Assembly: GCF_022549355.1 (NCBI RefSeq)
Contig: NZ_JAKZGL010000001.1
Location: 310,001-374,000 of the forward strand
Direction: 5' to 3'
DNA length: 64,000 nt
DNA from: Acinetobacter sp. NIPH 2699
GTDB taxonomy: Bacteria; Pseudomonadota; Gammaproteobacteria; Pseudomonadales; Moraxellaceae
Part shown: positions 37,010 through 46,885 of the stretch, piece after piece
How the letters are laid out: every line of letters starts with the position of its first letter
Position numbering within the stretch: position 1 is the stretch's first letter
Notes under the pieces: model-generated
What the model was told of the DNA's origin: nothing
Databases searched by the model: none
The model's input: the letters and a program-made list of their open reading frames with translations, nothing else
Translations under genes and position numbers: made by a program

Positions 37010-37127
37010 TTGCAATAAAATCTAAAACTAGCTGAGATTTTGAAAGCTTAAGTGTAGCCACTTATCAACTTTTTCTCTATGATGCGACAATAATTAATTG
37101 TGAATTAGCGTATTGGTTAATGAGACA

Positions 37128-39602
37128 ATGAAACATCAGTTTAAATATAATCCTTTAGCAACTGCTATTTTGACACTCTTGTGTGGCGGCTCGATTCAAT
37201 CAAGTCTCGCAGCGGACAAACTTGTGCCGTTTACGTCTCATGCCTCTACGCTTGACAATACACAGCTCAAAGCCATTGCTCAGCAAGATCAAGAAACTTA
37301 CGCTGGAGAAAAATTTTTCCAGCAATATTACGTTGACAAATCTGCGCCAGAAGCACAATTACGTAACAATCAATATTTAAGTTCATCTTTCTGTCAAGGC
37401 ACTTGGATTACACCAATCAATCCAGTAACGAAAACTGCCGATCAAAATGCAACAACCTCAGTTATTACAGCAGATTATGGACATTATGATCCAAATGGTG
37501 ATTCTGTTTTACAAGGTAATGTTGTGATTGATCAAGAAGGCCGAATGATTCGTGCGGATAAAGTCATCCTTGATTCCACGCAAACCCATGCCAATGCACA
37601 AGGGCGTGTTCAACTCGCACAAGCAGGTTTACTCACCCAAAGTGATCAGATCAACTATAATTTAAAAACTCAAACAGGTGATTTAAACAATAGTTTTTAT
37701 ATCACCGAACAACAACATGCACATGGTCATGCCAACCAAATTCGACGTCAAAATGAAAACTTAGTGATCTTAACGGATGCAAGTTACACTGCATGCCCAC
37801 CTGGCCAGAAACCAGCATGGAAAATTCAAGCCAAGCAGATTGAACTGAATCAAGAGACTGGGCGTGGTGTTACACGTGGTACAAAACTCTATGTAAAAGA
37901 TGTGCCTGTACTTGCTGTACCCTATTTTAACTTCCCCATAGATGACCGACGCACCACAGGTATTCTAAGCCCCAACTTCGGCTATAGTAACGATGGCGGT
38001 ATCCAACTCTCCGTCCCCGTCTATCTCAACCTAGCACCGAACTACGACTTAACGCTGACACCTAGCTTTATGAGTGAGCGCGGCACTAAACTGGATGCTG
38101 ATTTCGGCTATATGACAGAAAATTTTGGTGCTGGTCGAATTTGGGGTGGTTATTTACCAAGCGACAAAGAGTATGACAAAGAAAATCGCTCTGATTTACA
38201 TTTTCTCCATAACTGGAAGATCAATGATCAGTGGTCGACCAACCTAGAATACAACTATGCTTCTGATAAGGACTATTTCTCCGATTTTGATACCAGTCCA
38301 AACTCTAAAACTGATTTAAACTTACGTCGTGCTTGGGAACTCAACTATCAAAATGGTATTCCTGGACTAAAAGCGCAATTAAAGGTCGAGGATTTCCAAA
38401 CCTTGGATAAAACCATCGAGGATGCTGATCGACCTTATGCTCGACTTCCGCAATTTTTATTAAATTATGTTACTGGGAACCCACAAGGCCTACAGTATGA
38501 GTTTAATAATGATACGGCTTATTTCAAAAAATCCATTAGTGATGGCTCTGCCTTAGAATCCAGTGGTACGCGTATTTACAACCAGTTTGCTGTACGTTAT
38601 AACCACATTACACCATCTTGGTTTTATGTCATTCCAGAAGTATCTGTACGCAGCATTAATACTTTTTATGACCGAGATTCCAAGGAAGGCCGTGGGCTTG
38701 CCGCTTCTGATGATTTAGAAAAATCTGTGGTTGTTCCACAATTCACTTTAGCAACTGGTCTTACTTTTGAAAAAGATGGTAAATACTTACAGAGCATTTC
38801 TCCACGTGCTTTTTATGCATATTCACCCTATAAGAAGCAAGACGATTATCCAAACTTTGACTCAACTTCAGCTTCGATCAGCTACGATCAGCTATTCAAC
38901 CCTTACCGCTTTTATGGGCATGACCGCTTAGAAGATAATAACTTTTTATCTTTAGGGGTAACCTATAGTCTATTAGATACGGAAGGTTTAGAACGTATTC
39001 GTGCAAGTGTTGGTCAAAGTTATTATTTCAAAGATCGCCGTGTCAGCTTAAATGAAGAGCTAGATCAATTTGATACACAAAGCCGCACCGGACCAATTGT
39101 AAGTGTGTCTAGCCAACTGAATCAAAACTTTACCATTAACGCAAATTCAGCTTGGATGTCGAATGGAGAGAATGCTCAACGTGATGTCCAAGCTTATTAC
39201 ACAGGTGATAAAGGTAATCTATACAATCTAGGTTATTTCTACAGAAAAGATATTAAAGATCGACAAGATGCTTATGACCAAGTTGTTGCATCCTTTATAC
39301 AACCTGTAAAAGATAATTGGCGTATTATGGGCCATGCTCAATACGACCTAGACAACAATCTGATGCGAGAATATTTACTTGGCGTAAATTACGAATCATG
39401 TTGTTGGGCTGTCTCAGTTTATGGTCGCTCTTACTATAACGATCTGGATGATCCAAACCTTCCAGACGTACGTAGAAAACGCGCTGTCATGGCTGAGTTC
39501 ACCCTTAAAGGTCTAGGCGCTTTAAACAATAAACTCGCCTCTCTTCTTGAGAATAGAGTTTTAGGTTTTAACAAAATCAATCAATCTTGGACACAACGTT
39601 AA
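37128..39602 (+). CDS. lptD: LPS-assembly protein LptD
   Basis: The ATG at 37128 (MKHQFKYNPLATAIL, 824 residues) is preferred over a TTG at 37113. A signal peptide ends near SSLAADK. The periplasmic jellyroll (about residues 110-230; ADYGHYDPNGDSVLQGNV) takes LPS or LOS from the LptA bridge, and a 26-strand barrel follows. Four Cys positions typical of LptD are present: SSFCQGTW, YTACPPGQ and the adjacent pair in ESCCWAV, which form interdomain disulfides. surA, encoding a chaperone needed for LptD folding, overlaps by one base. Confidence 0.95.
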   Translation: MKHQFKYNPLATAILTLLCGGSIQSSLAADKLVPFTSHASTLDNTQLKAIAQQDQETYAGEKFFQQYYVDKSAPEAQLRNNQYLSSSFCQGTWITPINPVTKTADQNATTSVITADYGHYDPNGDSVLQGNVVIDQEGRMIRADKVILDSTQTHANAQGRVQLAQAGLLTQSDQINYNLKTQTGDLNNSFYITEQQHAHGHANQIRRQNENLVILTDASYTACPPGQKPAWKIQAKQIELNQETGRGVTRGTKLYVKDVPVLAVPYFNFPIDDRRTTGILSPNFGYSNDGGIQLSVPVYLNLAPNYDLTLTPSFMSERGTKLDADFGYMTENFGAGRIWGGYLPSDKEYDKENRSDLHFLHNWKINDQWSTNLEYNYASDKDYFSDFDTSPNSKTDLNLRRAWELNYQNGIPGLKAQLKVEDFQTLDKTIEDADRPYARLPQFLLNYVTGNPQGLQYEFNNDTAYFKKSISDGSALESSGTRIYNQFAVRYNHITPSWFYVIPEVSVRSINTFYDRDSKEGRGLAASDDLEKSVVVPQFTLATGLTFEKDGKYLQSISPRAFYAYSPYKKQDDYPNFDSTSASISYDQLFNPYRFYGHDRLEDNNFLSLGVTYSLLDTEGLERIRASVGQSYYFKDRRVSLNEELDQFDTQSRTGPIVSVSSQLNQNFTINANSAWMSNGENAQRDVQAYYTGDKGNLYNLGYFYRKDIKDRQDAYDQVVASFIQPVKDNWRIMGHAQYDLDNNLMREYLLGVNYESCCWAVSVYGRSYYNDLDDPNLPDVRRKRAVMAEFTLKGLGALNNKLASLLENRVLGFNKINQSWTQR

Positions 39603-40909
39603 TGAAGATAAAACCTTTTCAACATATCTTTAGAGCCACTGTTCTCGCTGCCCTAATTTCTTCATCAATGCAAAGCTTTGCTCAACCTACGGATGAGGTT
39701 GTTGCGATTGTGGATAATAGTGTCATTCTTAGAAGTGATTTAGAGCAAGGAATTGCCGAAACTGAACATCAATTAAAAGCGCAGAATAAGCCTGTTCCAC
39801 CGCAACAATACTTACAAATGCAGGTTTTAGATCAACTTATTGTTCGTGAAGCTCAGCTAGAGCAAGTAAAACGGTATGGTATTAAAGCTGATGAAAACAG
39901 TTTAAATGCTGCTGTATTAAGAGTTGCAAACCAATCTGGAGCGAGCACGCTCTCTGCTTTCCAACAAAAGCTAGATGCGATTGCACCGGGCACTTATGAA
40001 AATTTACGTAACCGCATTGCGGAAGATCTCGCAATTGGTCGTCTACGTCAACAACAAGTCATGTCTCGTATCAAATTCAGCGACAATGATGTTGAGAATT
40101 TCTTAAACTCACCAGAAGGTCAAGCTGCACTTGGCACACAAGTTCATGTGATCCATATGCGTATTTCTGGTGAAAACACCGCTGACGTACAAAAAGTAGC
40201 TCAAGAAGTAAGAAAATCACTAACCACAAGTGATGATCCTAAAGCGATTAGTAGCAAGCTCTCGACTTCAACAGTTACCGTTGATGGTGCTGATATGGGC
40301 TTCCGCTCTTTATCAGATATTCCAACCGAGTTATCTGCTCGCATCACTCCATTAAAAGTCGGACAGACCACTGAACTGGTTAACGTTCGTGATGGTACAC
40401 ATGTATTGAAATTACTTGATCGCAAACAAAATGATCAAAAAGCCCTAATACCCCAATATCAAACACGCCATATTCTGATTCAATCCTCAGAGGTCGTCAG
40501 CCTCGATCGTGCCAAGCAAATGATTGATAGCCTCTATAATCGAGTCAAGGCTGGTGAAGATTTTGCGACACTGGCAGCAACTTTCTCTAATGATCCTGGT
40601 TCAGCTCGTGATGGAGGAAGTCTAGGTTGGGTGAGTCCAGGCGTAATGGTGCCAGAGTTTGACAAAGTTATGACTACCATACCAACTGGACAAATTAGCG
40701 AACCATTCCAGAGTCAATTCGGCTGGCATATTTTAGAAGTTACGGATACTCGTCAACAAGATATGACCAAAGAAGCTCAAGAGCGAATGGCTCGTCAAAT
40801 CTTAGGTGAACGTCAATTTGATATGGAAGTTGATAGCTGGACGCGCGAACTTCGCGCGAACGCCTATGTTGAAATCAAAGATGTCGGCTTAGATGCAAAA
40901 GCACAATAA
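39602..40909 (+). CDS. surA: Periplasmic peptidyl-prolyl isomerase/chaperone SurA
   Basis: The ATG at 39602 overlaps the lptD stop (TAATG), giving 435 residues with a signal peptide ending SFAQ before PTDEVVAI. The N-terminal SurA chaperone domain (about residues 25-160) is followed by two parvulin domains. The second is best conserved: YQTRHILIQSS, FSNDPGSARDGGSLGWV and FGWHILEV (about 285-385). SurA escorts outer membrane proteins to the BAM complex. Translational coupling to its client lptD is notable and usual in this group. Confidence 0.95.
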   Translation: MKIKPFQHIFRATVLAALISSSMQSFAQPTDEVVAIVDNSVILRSDLEQGIAETEHQLKAQNKPVPPQQYLQMQVLDQLIVREAQLEQVKRYGIKADENSLNAAVLRVANQSGASTLSAFQQKLDAIAPGTYENLRNRIAEDLAIGRLRQQQVMSRIKFSDNDVENFLNSPEGQAALGTQVHVIHMRISGENTADVQKVAQEVRKSLTTSDDPKAISSKLSTSTVTVDGADMGFRSLSDIPTELSARITPLKVGQTTELVNVRDGTHVLKLLDRKQNDQKALIPQYQTRHILIQSSEVVSLDRAKQMIDSLYNRVKAGEDFATLAATFSNDPGSARDGGSLGWVSPGVMVPEFDKVMTTIPTGQISEPFQSQFGWHILEVTDTRQQDMTKEAQERMARQILGERQFDMEVDSWTRELRANAYVEIKDVGLDAKAQ

Positions 40910-40930
40910 GTACCAACGCCTCCTACAAGA

Positions 40931-40960
40931 AAAATGCTAGCTTATCGCTAGCATTTTTTT
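40931..40960 (+). terminator. Rho-independent terminator after surA
   Basis: AAAATGCTAGC (40931-40941), loop TTATC and GCTAGCATTTT (40947-40957) form an 11-bp perfect stem that runs into a T tract. Confidence 0.92.
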
Positions 40961-40975
40961 ATATTTCGGGTCATC

Positions 40976-41003
40976 AAAAAAATAGCGACAATGAATTGCC
41001 GCT
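40976..41003 (-). terminator. Rho-independent terminator after fba
   Basis: On the minus strand AGCGGCAA, loop TTCA and TTGTCGCT (41003-40984) form an 8-bp stem with one G-T pair, followed by ATTTTTTT. Confidence 0.85.
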
Positions 41004-41027
41004 GTTTTTTAATTCATCACAAATAGA

Positions 41028-42065
41028 TTATTTGTAACGATCTACCATTTTCTCTAAAGAAATTGGACGAATCTTGTCTGCATTACCCGCAGTACCGAAT
41101 GCTTCATAGCGTGCAACACAAATGTCTTTCATTGCTTCAACAGTTTCACCAAAGAATTTACGTGGGTCAAACTCACTTGGTTTCTCAGCCATCATGCGAC
41201 GCATTGCACCAGTAGAAGCCAAACGCAAATCGGTATCAATATTAATCTTACGCACACCATGCTTAATCGCTTCTACAAGCTGCTCTACAGGCACACCATA
41301 AGTTTCTTTAATATCACCACCATATTGGTTAATCACAGCCAACCACTCTTGTGGAACAGAGCTTGAGCCATGCATAACAAGATGCGTGTTTGGCAAAGCA
41401 GTATGAATCTCTTTAATACGATCAATCGCCAAGATATCGCCTGTAGGTGGACGAGTAAACTTGTACGCACCATGCGAAGTACCTACAGCAATCGCCAAAG
41501 CATCAACATTGGTGTCAGCAACAAACTGAGTTGCTTCTTCAACAGATGTTAATAACTGAGAATGGTCAAGTACACCTTCAGCGCCTACACCATCTTCCTC
41601 ACCTGCCAAACCAGTCTCAAGGCTACCTAAACAGCCAATCTCACCTTCAACAGAAACACCACATGCATGCGCCAATGCAACCACACGACGTGTTACATCA
41701 ACATTATAATCATACGACGTAGGCGTTTTACCATCTACACCCAATGAACCATCCATCATGACTGAGCTAAAGCCCAACTGAATCGAACGCTGGCAAATAT
41801 CAGGACTTGTACCATGATCTTGATGCATTACCACAGGAATATGTGGCCACTCTTCAATCGCCGCTAAAATAAGATGACGTAAGAAAGGTGCACCTGCATA
41901 TTTACGCGCACCAGCCGAAGCTTGCACGATTACAGGTGAATTTGTCGCATCTGCAGCAAGCATAATTGCGCGCATTTGTTCTAAGTTGTTTACGTTAAAC
42001 GCTGGTACGCCGTAGTTATGTTCTGCAGCGTGATCCAAGAGCTGGCGCATCGAGATTAGAGCCAT
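41028..42065 (-). CDS. fba: Class II fructose-bisphosphate aldolase
   Basis: The 345-residue zinc aldolase cleaves fructose-1,6-bisphosphate to two trioses. Motifs are [17 protein letters not shown] with the zinc-binding His (about residues 79-95), [41 protein letters not shown] with the second His (about 192-202) and NIDTDLRLA. Length and the [10 protein letters not shown] insert fit the CbbA-type (class IIB-like) enzymes. The ribosome site GGGAGGA precedes the ATG at 42065. Acinetobacter lacks complete glycolysis in many strains, so the role is mainly gluconeogenic. Confidence 0.95.
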   Translation of the reverse strand: MALISMRQLLDHAAEHNYGVPAFNVNNLEQMRAIMLAADATNSPVIVQASAGARKYAGAPFLRHLILAAIEEWPHIPVVMHQDHGTSPDICQRSIQLGFSSVMMDGSLGVDGKTPTSYDYNVDVTRRVVALAHACGVSVEGEIGCLGSLETGLAGEEDGVGAEGVLDHSQLLTSVEEATQFVADTNVDALAIAVGTSHGAYKFTRPPTGDILAIDRIKEIHTALPNTHLVMHGSSSVPQEWLAVINQYGGDIKETYGVPVEQLVEAIKHGVRKINIDTDLRLASTGAMRRMMAEKPSEFDPRKFFGETVEAMKDICVARYEAFGTAGNADKIRPISLEKMVDRYK

Positions 42066-42191
42066 AATATCCTCCCAGGTAATGCGCCATATTCTACATG
42101 CTGATCTATTTCAATTCAGCAACTAATCACAGGATTTCAAAAAAAAACCTGAATCTTTTGTGTAATTTGCGTATCAAGACACACTTGCCAA

Positions 42192-42224
42192 TAAAAAAGA
42201 CCAAATCACAAAATGATTTAGTCT
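42192..42224 (-). terminator. Rho-independent terminator after the DEAD-box helicase gene
   Basis: On the minus strand AGACTAAATCA, loop TTTTG and TGATTTGGTCT (42224-42198) form an 11-bp stem with one T-G pair, followed by a T6 tract. Confidence 0.88.
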
Positions 42225-42279
42225 CCCGCATATCTAATGTTTGGCTTTACAATCACCAAAACCCTCTATTTACCTAGAT

Positions 42280-43431
42280 CTAGCAATAGCCTTCCAGTCG
42301 AGTTAAGGGCAATTTCTTACCAATCGCTTTTTCAATTTCAGGTAAATAAAATGCATCATCTTCTGATAGAAAGCTAATACTTACACCTTGTGCACCTGCA
42401 CGACCAGTACGACCAATACGATGCACATAATCATCAGACTGTTCAGGCAAGGTGAAGTTAATCACATGTGAAACACCATCTACATGTATACCACGACCCG
42501 CAACATCCGTTGCAATCATAATATTATTCTTGCCATTCTTAAATTGATCTAGCATTTTCACACGTTTATCTTGTGCAATTTCACCCGATAGCATTCCAAC
42601 CTTATACCCATCGCGCTTCAAATGATCATATAAACGACGCACTTGATCACGGCGGTTTGCAAAGATCATCACCTTATCAATCGGTTCGTCTCGAAGAATT
42701 TCTTGTAAAAGCTTATATTTATCTTGCTTCGCAACCATATAAACACGTTGCTCCACATCGCTATTGGTCTTTTGCTCTGGTTCGATTTCAACCGTTACAG
42801 GCTCAAATAACCACTGTCGTGCAAGATTTAAGACATCATAACTAAATGTTGCTGAAAATAATAATGTTTGACGTTGCTCTTTAGATGAAGAAAAACGCAC
42901 AATTCGTTTTACCGATGGAATAAATCCCATATCCAGCAAACGGTCAGCTTCATCAATCACTAAAAACTCAATGCGATCCAACCAAACTTCTTTTTGTTCC
43001 ACAAAATCAATTAAACGCCCCGGAGTCGCGACAATAATATCAACGAAGTTGCGATCCAACATTTTCTTTTGTTTATCAAAATCCACGCCACCCAACAAGG
43101 TCACAAGATGCAAATTTGAAAATTTTGTCAGTGCTTGAGCATCACTTTCGATTTGCAAAGCCAACTCACGGGTAGGTGCCAAAATTAACGCACGTGGCTC
43201 ACCACGAAAACGCTGATCTTGAATCGGATTATTTAGTAGATCATTAATCACACTCACTAAAAAGGCAGCCGTTTTACCAGTACCCGTTTGTGCTCGACCA
43301 ATGGCATCGTGCCCTGCTAGCGTATATTTCAAAACCTTTTGTTGAATTGGGGTCATTTGAGTAAAACCCAAAGCATCAATCGCTTTTTTCAACTGCGGAT
43401 GTAAATTTAAGGTTTCAAAACCTGGTGTCAT
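42280..43431 (-). CDS. DEAD-box ATP-dependent RNA helicase
   Basis: From the ATG at 43431 (MTPGFETLNLHPQLKKAID) the protein has 383 residues. The frame is open upstream to 43512 but that part contains the cold-shock gene terminator, so it is not coding. Motifs: Q-motif GFTQMTPIQQ, AQTGTGKTAAF (motif I), APTRELALQI (Ia), VIDEADRLLDMGF (II), FSATF (III), VMIFANRRDQVRRL (IV), IATDVAGRGIHVDGVSHVI (V) and HRIGRTGRAG (VI). It resembles RhlB/RhlE types; RhlB-like length is shortest. Lies just downstream of a cold-shock protein gene, consistent with RNA remodelling roles. Confidence 0.93.
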   Translation of the reverse strand: MTPGFETLNLHPQLKKAIDALGFTQMTPIQQKVLKYTLAGHDAIGRAQTGTGKTAAFLVSVINDLLNNPIQDQRFRGEPRALILAPTRELALQIESDAQALTKFSNLHLVTLLGGVDFDKQKKMLDRNFVDIIVATPGRLIDFVEQKEVWLDRIEFLVIDEADRLLDMGFIPSVKRIVRFSSSKEQRQTLLFSATFSYDVLNLARQWLFEPVTVEIEPEQKTNSDVEQRVYMVAKQDKYKLLQEILRDEPIDKVMIFANRRDQVRRLYDHLKRDGYKVGMLSGEIAQDKRVKMLDQFKNGKNNIMIATDVAGRGIHVDGVSHVINFTLPEQSDDYVHRIGRTGRAGAQGVSISFLSEDDAFYLPEIEKAIGKKLPLTRLEGYC

Positions 43432-43474
43432 ATATGCTCTCGAACCATCAATGACCAAAACAAAGTCGTTATTA

Positions 43475-43509
43475 TAAACAAAAACGCCCCAAATAACATT
43501 GGAGCGTTT
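43475..43509 (-). terminator. Rho-independent terminator after the cold-shock protein gene
   Basis: On the minus strand AAACGCTCCAA, loop TGTTAT and TTGGGGCGTTT (43509-43482) form an 11-bp stem with one T-G pair, followed by TTGTTTAT. Its position also argues that the helicase begins at 43431. Confidence 0.88.
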
Positions 43510-43536
43510 CATATTGCATTAAAGCAATAAAACAAA

Positions 43537-43749
43537 TTAGTCTAAAGGCTGAACGTTTTCAGCTTGGAAACCTTTTTGTCCTTGAACTACGCTGAATTCA
43601 ACGCGTTGGCCGTCACGTAAAGAACGGTGACCGTCGCCCATAATTGCGCGGAAATGAACAAATACGTCATCACCACCATTACGCTGAATAAAACCAAAGC
43701 CTTTAGTGTCGTTAAACCACTTTACTACGCCTTGTTCACGAGCTGTCAT
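43537..43749 (-). CDS. Cold-shock protein (CspA family)
   Basis: The 70-residue single cold-shock domain has RNP1 as KGFGFIQ (about residues 16-22) and RNP2 as VFVHF (about 29-33), preceded by GVVKWFNDT. Such proteins are RNA chaperones that melt structures in mRNA. The C-terminus [21 protein letters not shown] is typical. GAGG lies about 10 bases before the ATG. About 350 bases without a gene lie upstream, leaving room for the long 5' leader usual for csp genes. A DEAD-box helicase gene follows after a terminator. Confidence 0.95.
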   Translation of the reverse strand: MTAREQGVVKWFNDTKGFGFIQRNGGDDVFVHFRAIMGDGHRSLRDGQRVEFSVVQGQKGFQAENVQPLD

Positions 43750-44098
43750 AAGTCAATCCTCAGATATTGAAAGATAAGGACCTTCCGGTGTTGCAAACAG
43801 CAGAGCCAACAAGGTTTTAAAATTTTTTATAATTTTAAAGCTTGTAATCATTCTGTAAAACTATCAACAATTTCCGGTTACATCCATTTGTTATAGGCTT
43901 TATTACAATAAAATTATAATAAACACTTCCTAAAACGCACCGAGCTTAACATGGGTTTATCACAATTAATAGATTTATTTTAGCTTATTTCCTCTGTTTC
44001 CATTGATTTCGTACGATTATTTGGTTAGGTTTTAAATAAAATTTTTCTCTATAACCTTATCAAAATTTGTTAAGATCATTTTGAATTAAGTTATCTAA
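43750..44098. other. Shared upstream region of csp and tusA
   Basis: A 349-base AT-rich spacer between divergent genes. It should hold the csp promoter and 5' leader on the minus strand and the tusA promoter on the plus strand. I could not define a cold box or promoter boxes with confidence. Confidence 0.4.
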
Positions 44099-44347
44099 AT
44101 GATTATGACCTTTACTCTTTCTAGCTCGACAGAAATTATTGATGCTTTAGGACAACCTTGTCCGATGCCATTACTCTTACTCAAACGAGCTCTTAAAAAA
44201 GCAAATGATAAAAAACAATATTTATTAAAGTCATCTGATCCACATAGTGAAATTGATGTAACACGATATTGCAAAATTCAGCAACTCCAGTGTCAAGTTC
44301 AAAAAGTTTCAGAAAATGAATTCCACTATTTAATTGAATCTCTTTAG
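44099..44347 (+). CDS. tusA: TusA-family sulfurtransferase
   Basis: The 82-residue protein (80 from a second ATG at 44105) contains the signature IIDALGQPCPMPLLLLKRAL, with the acceptor Cys in the CPMP motif at about residue 21. TusA-type proteins carry persulfide sulfur from IscS to tRNA thiolation, molybdenum cofactor and other pathways. Length is that of the family. It is followed by rpoH in the same direction with 138 bases between. No strong ribosome binding site is seen. Confidence 0.9.
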   Translation: MIMTFTLSSSTEIIDALGQPCPMPLLLLKRALKKANDKKQYLLKSSDPHSEIDVTRYCKIQQLQCQVQKVSENEFHYLIESL

Positions 44348-44485
44348 GGTTTTTCCAACTTACTTTTTTTGTTAAACTCTTGGTAAAGATAGATTTACAT
44401 TTCTATACTCAAATTTCCTTAATGATGAAGCACATTCGCATTAAGATGAAATTGTTGACTCAATACCATCCTATAAGGAGACTCC

Positions 44486-45355
44486 ATGACTACTGACAGC
44501 AGCAATCAATTGATGCCCCTGTCATTGTCTGCGCCTGGCGTAAACCTTGGTGCATATATCAGTACTGTCAATCAAATTCCAATCTTAACGGCCGAGCAAG
44601 AAAAAGAACTTGCTGATCGTTATTATTACGACCAAGATCTTGATGCTGCCAAATTATTGGTCATGTCACATTTACGCTTTGTGGTGCACATTGCGCGTAG
44701 CTACGCAGGTTACGGCTTACCACAAGGTGACTTAATCCAAGAAGGCAACCTTGGATTAATGAAAGCAGTAAAACGTTTCGATCCTAATATGGGTGTTCGT
44801 TTAGTCTCTTTTGCCGTGCATTGGATAAAAGCTGAAATTCATGAATATGTGATTCGCAACTGGCGTATCGTCAAAATTGCGACCACGAAAGCTCAACGCA
44901 AATTATTTTTTAATTTACGTAGTCTAAAAAAATCAAGCAAAAAACTGACGCTAGAAGAAGCAAAAGCCATCGCCCGTGATTTAAATGTTACGGCTGAACA
45001 AGTGATTGAAATGGAAGGTCGTTTGACCGCTTATGATGCTGCATTTGAAGCACAAGGCGATGATGACGATGATACTCCACATACTGCTCCTGCGCTTTAT
45101 TTAGAAGACAGTCGTTACGACCCTGCTCGCTTGGTTGAAGAAGAAGACTATGAGCAACAAAGCACCGCTGCTTTGCATGATGCAATGGATCAGTTAGACG
45201 ACCGCTCTCGTAATATTTTACAACGTCGTTGGTTAGATGATGATAAATCGACCTTGCATGAACTTGCTGCCGAATATAACGTTTCCGCTGAACGTATTCG
45301 CCAGCTCGAAAAGAATGCAATGGAGAAAATCAAGACTGCGATGTCTGCCAGTTAA
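44486..45355 (+). CDS. rpoH: RNA polymerase sigma-32 factor
   Basis: The 289-residue heat-shock sigma factor has region 2 as [33 protein letters not shown] in pieces (about residues 68-100) and the -10 recognition part [21 protein letters not shown]. The sigma-32-specific RpoH box is [10 protein letters not shown] (about 140-149). Region 4 ends with [21 protein letters not shown] near residue 255. It directs transcription of chaperones and proteases. An AAGGAG-like site precedes the ATG. Identification is certain from the RpoH box. Confidence 0.97.
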   Translation: MTTDSSNQLMPLSLSAPGVNLGAYISTVNQIPILTAEQEKELADRYYYDQDLDAAKLLVMSHLRFVVHIARSYAGYGLPQGDLIQEGNLGLMKAVKRFDPNMGVRLVSFAVHWIKAEIHEYVIRNWRIVKIATTKAQRKLFFNLRSLKKSSKKLTLEEAKAIARDLNVTAEQVIEMEGRLTAYDAAFEAQGDDDDDTPHTAPALYLEDSRYDPARLVEEEDYEQQSTAALHDAMDQLDDRSRNILQRRWLDDDKSTLHELAAEYNVSAERIRQLEKNAMEKIKTAMSAS

Positions 45356-45365
45356 AATTTAACAC

Positions 45366-45386
45366 AAGGGCTTTATGCCCTTTTGT
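45366..45386 (+). terminator. Terminator after rpoH
   Basis: AAGGGC, loop TTTAT and GCCCTT form a 6-bp stem followed by TTG, ten bases past the rpoH stop. The T tract is short, so strength is uncertain. Confidence 0.65.
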
Positions 45387-45456
45387 TGTATTTGGCTATG
45401 CTTAATTTCTCTAATATGATAACTTTGCTACTCAAATTTCTAGTTACATTGTAATT

Positions 45457-45822
45457 ATGTGGATTGCAATTTCTGCGCTAAATCTAGCGCTTGCGGTAAT
45501 GCTCGGTGCTTTTGGAGCACATGGACTAAAATCTTTTGCTACGCCTGAACAACTGGCTTGGTGGGCTACAGCAACACAGTATTTCTTTTATCATGCGATT
45601 GGTCTACTTATTTTAGCAGTATTAAATAAAACCACGCCCACTTTCCCAATAAAAATCCCCTTTATTTTGATTCAAATTGGTATCCTCTTTTTCTGCGCTT
45701 CGTTGTACATTATGGCGCTTGGTTTACCTAGAATATTAGGTGCAATCACACCCATTGGTGGTGCATTTATGATTGCAGGTTGGTTGCTACTGGCATGGCA
45801 AGCAATCAAGCATGCGAAATAA
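45457..45822 (+). CDS. DUF423-family membrane protein
   Basis: The 121-residue protein has four membrane segments and the DUF423 signature MLGAFGAHGLKS near residues 16-27, then WWATATQYFFYHAIGLL, SGSL-like region FCASLYIMAL and LGAITPIGGAFMIAGW. The family (YgdD in Escherichia coli) has no established function. It lies 9 bases upstream of thiS and so is probably expressed with the thiazole genes. No role in thiamine synthesis is known. Confidence 0.9.
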   Translation: MWIAISALNLALAVMLGAFGAHGLKSFATPEQLAWWATATQYFFYHAIGLLILAVLNKTTPTFPIKIPFILIQIGILFFCASLYIMALGLPRILGAITPIGGAFMIAGWLLLAWQAIKHAK

Positions 45823-45831
45823 GGATTTATC

Positions 45832-46029
45832 ATGCAAATCTTTTTAAATGGCGAGTTAACTGACACGTCTTGTGAAAATCTACAGCAACTGATTCAAGTT
45901 TTAGCCTTAGAGGGCAAACGCTTCGCTGTAGAAAAGAATCAACAGATCATTCCGAAAAGTAGACTTGAGCAAACTGTAATTGCTCCTGAAGATCGTATTG
46001 AAATTATTCAAGCTGTTGGTGGCGGCTAA
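45832..46029 (+). CDS. thiS: Sulfur carrier protein ThiS
   Basis: The 65-residue ubiquitin-like protein starts [20 protein letters not shown] and ends VGGG, with the C-terminal Gly-Gly that is adenylated and converted to thiocarboxylate as the sulfur donor for the thiamine thiazole. An AAGGA site lies upstream of the ATG. It is followed by thiG, its acceptor enzyme, 23 bases downstream. Confidence 0.95.
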   Translation: MQIFLNGELTDTSCENLQQLIQVLALEGKRFAVEKNQQIIPKSRLEQTVIAPEDRIEIIQAVGGG

Positions 46030-46052
46030 TCGGCTATAAATGGAGTAAGCCC

Positions 46053-46838
46053 ATGCAAGATTCCCCTTTAATTATTGGTTCACGTACTTTTCAATCACGC
46101 TTATTGGTCGGAACTGGTAAATACAAAGATTTAAATGAAACTGATTTAGCCATCCAAGCCAGTGGCGCTGAAATTGTCACGGTTGCGATTCGTCGTGTAA
46201 ATATTGGACAGCATCCAGATCAACCAAACTTGCTTTCAGTGATCCCACCTGAGAAATACACGATTTTGCCGAATACCGCAGGCTGTTTTGATGCCGATAG
46301 CGCAATTCGTACCTGTATGCTGGCACGCGAACTGCTTGACGGTCATAATCTGGTGAAATTGGAAGTGCTCGGTGATGAAAAAACTTTATATCCGAATGTG
46401 ACCGCAACGCTGAAAGCAGCTCAAACCCTGATTGATGATGGTTTTGAAATCATGGTCTATACCTCAGATGACCCAATTGTTGCTCAAGAGCTTGAAAGTA
46501 TGGGTTGTGTTGCGATTATGCCTTTAGGTAGCTTGATTGGTTCTGGTCTTGGTATTTTGAATCCACACACCATTTCAATCATCAAAGAAAATGCCAAAGT
46601 CCCTGTTCTAGTGGATGCAGGTGTAGGTACTGCCAGTGATGCAGCGATTGCAATGGAATTAGGCTGCGATGGCGTATTAATGAATACTGCGATTGCTGCT
46701 GCTCAAAATCCGATTTTAATGGCTTCTGCGATGAAGAAAGCCGTTGAAGCGGGTCGTGAAGCATTTTTAGCGGGTCGTATGCCGCGTAAGCGTATGGCCA
46801 ATGCAAGCTCACCTGAAACGGGTTACTTCTTTAAGTAA
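46053..46838 (+). CDS. thiG: Thiazole synthase
   Basis: The 261-residue TIM-barrel enzyme builds the thiazole phosphate of thiamine from deoxyxylulose phosphate, dehydroglycine and ThiS thiocarboxylate. It has [10 protein letters not shown] near residue 18, [16 protein letters not shown] (about 71-86), [14 protein letters not shown] with the Schiff-base Lys (about 103-116), and [32 protein letters not shown]. Length is standard. It forms an operon with thiS; other thi genes are not in the window. Confidence 0.96.
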   Translation: MQDSPLIIGSRTFQSRLLVGTGKYKDLNETDLAIQASGAEIVTVAIRRVNIGQHPDQPNLLSVIPPEKYTILPNTAGCFDADSAIRTCMLARELLDGHNLVKLEVLGDEKTLYPNVTATLKAAQTLIDDGFEIMVYTSDDPIVAQELESMGCVAIMPLGSLIGSGLGILNPHTISIIKENAKVPVLVDAGVGTASDAAIAMELGCDGVLMNTAIAAAQNPILMASAMKKAVEAGREAFLAGRMPRKRMANASSPETGYFFK

Positions 46839-46848
46839 GAAAAATATT

Positions 46849-46871
46849 AAAGGGGCTCAATGCCCCTTTTT
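46849..46871 (+). terminator. Terminator after thiG
   Basis: AAAGGGGC (46849-46856), loop TCAAT and GCCCCTTT (46862-46869) form an 8-bp stem followed by T residues. It may also serve the convergent NUDIX gene. Confidence 0.88.
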
Positions 46872-46885
46872 ATTTCAAATGTTAT

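Noticed and set aside
42280..43512. N-terminal extension of the DEAD-box helicase to 43512
   Set aside because: The extension runs through the cold-shock gene terminator and is not helicase-like; MTPGFETLNLHP at 43431 is the natural start.
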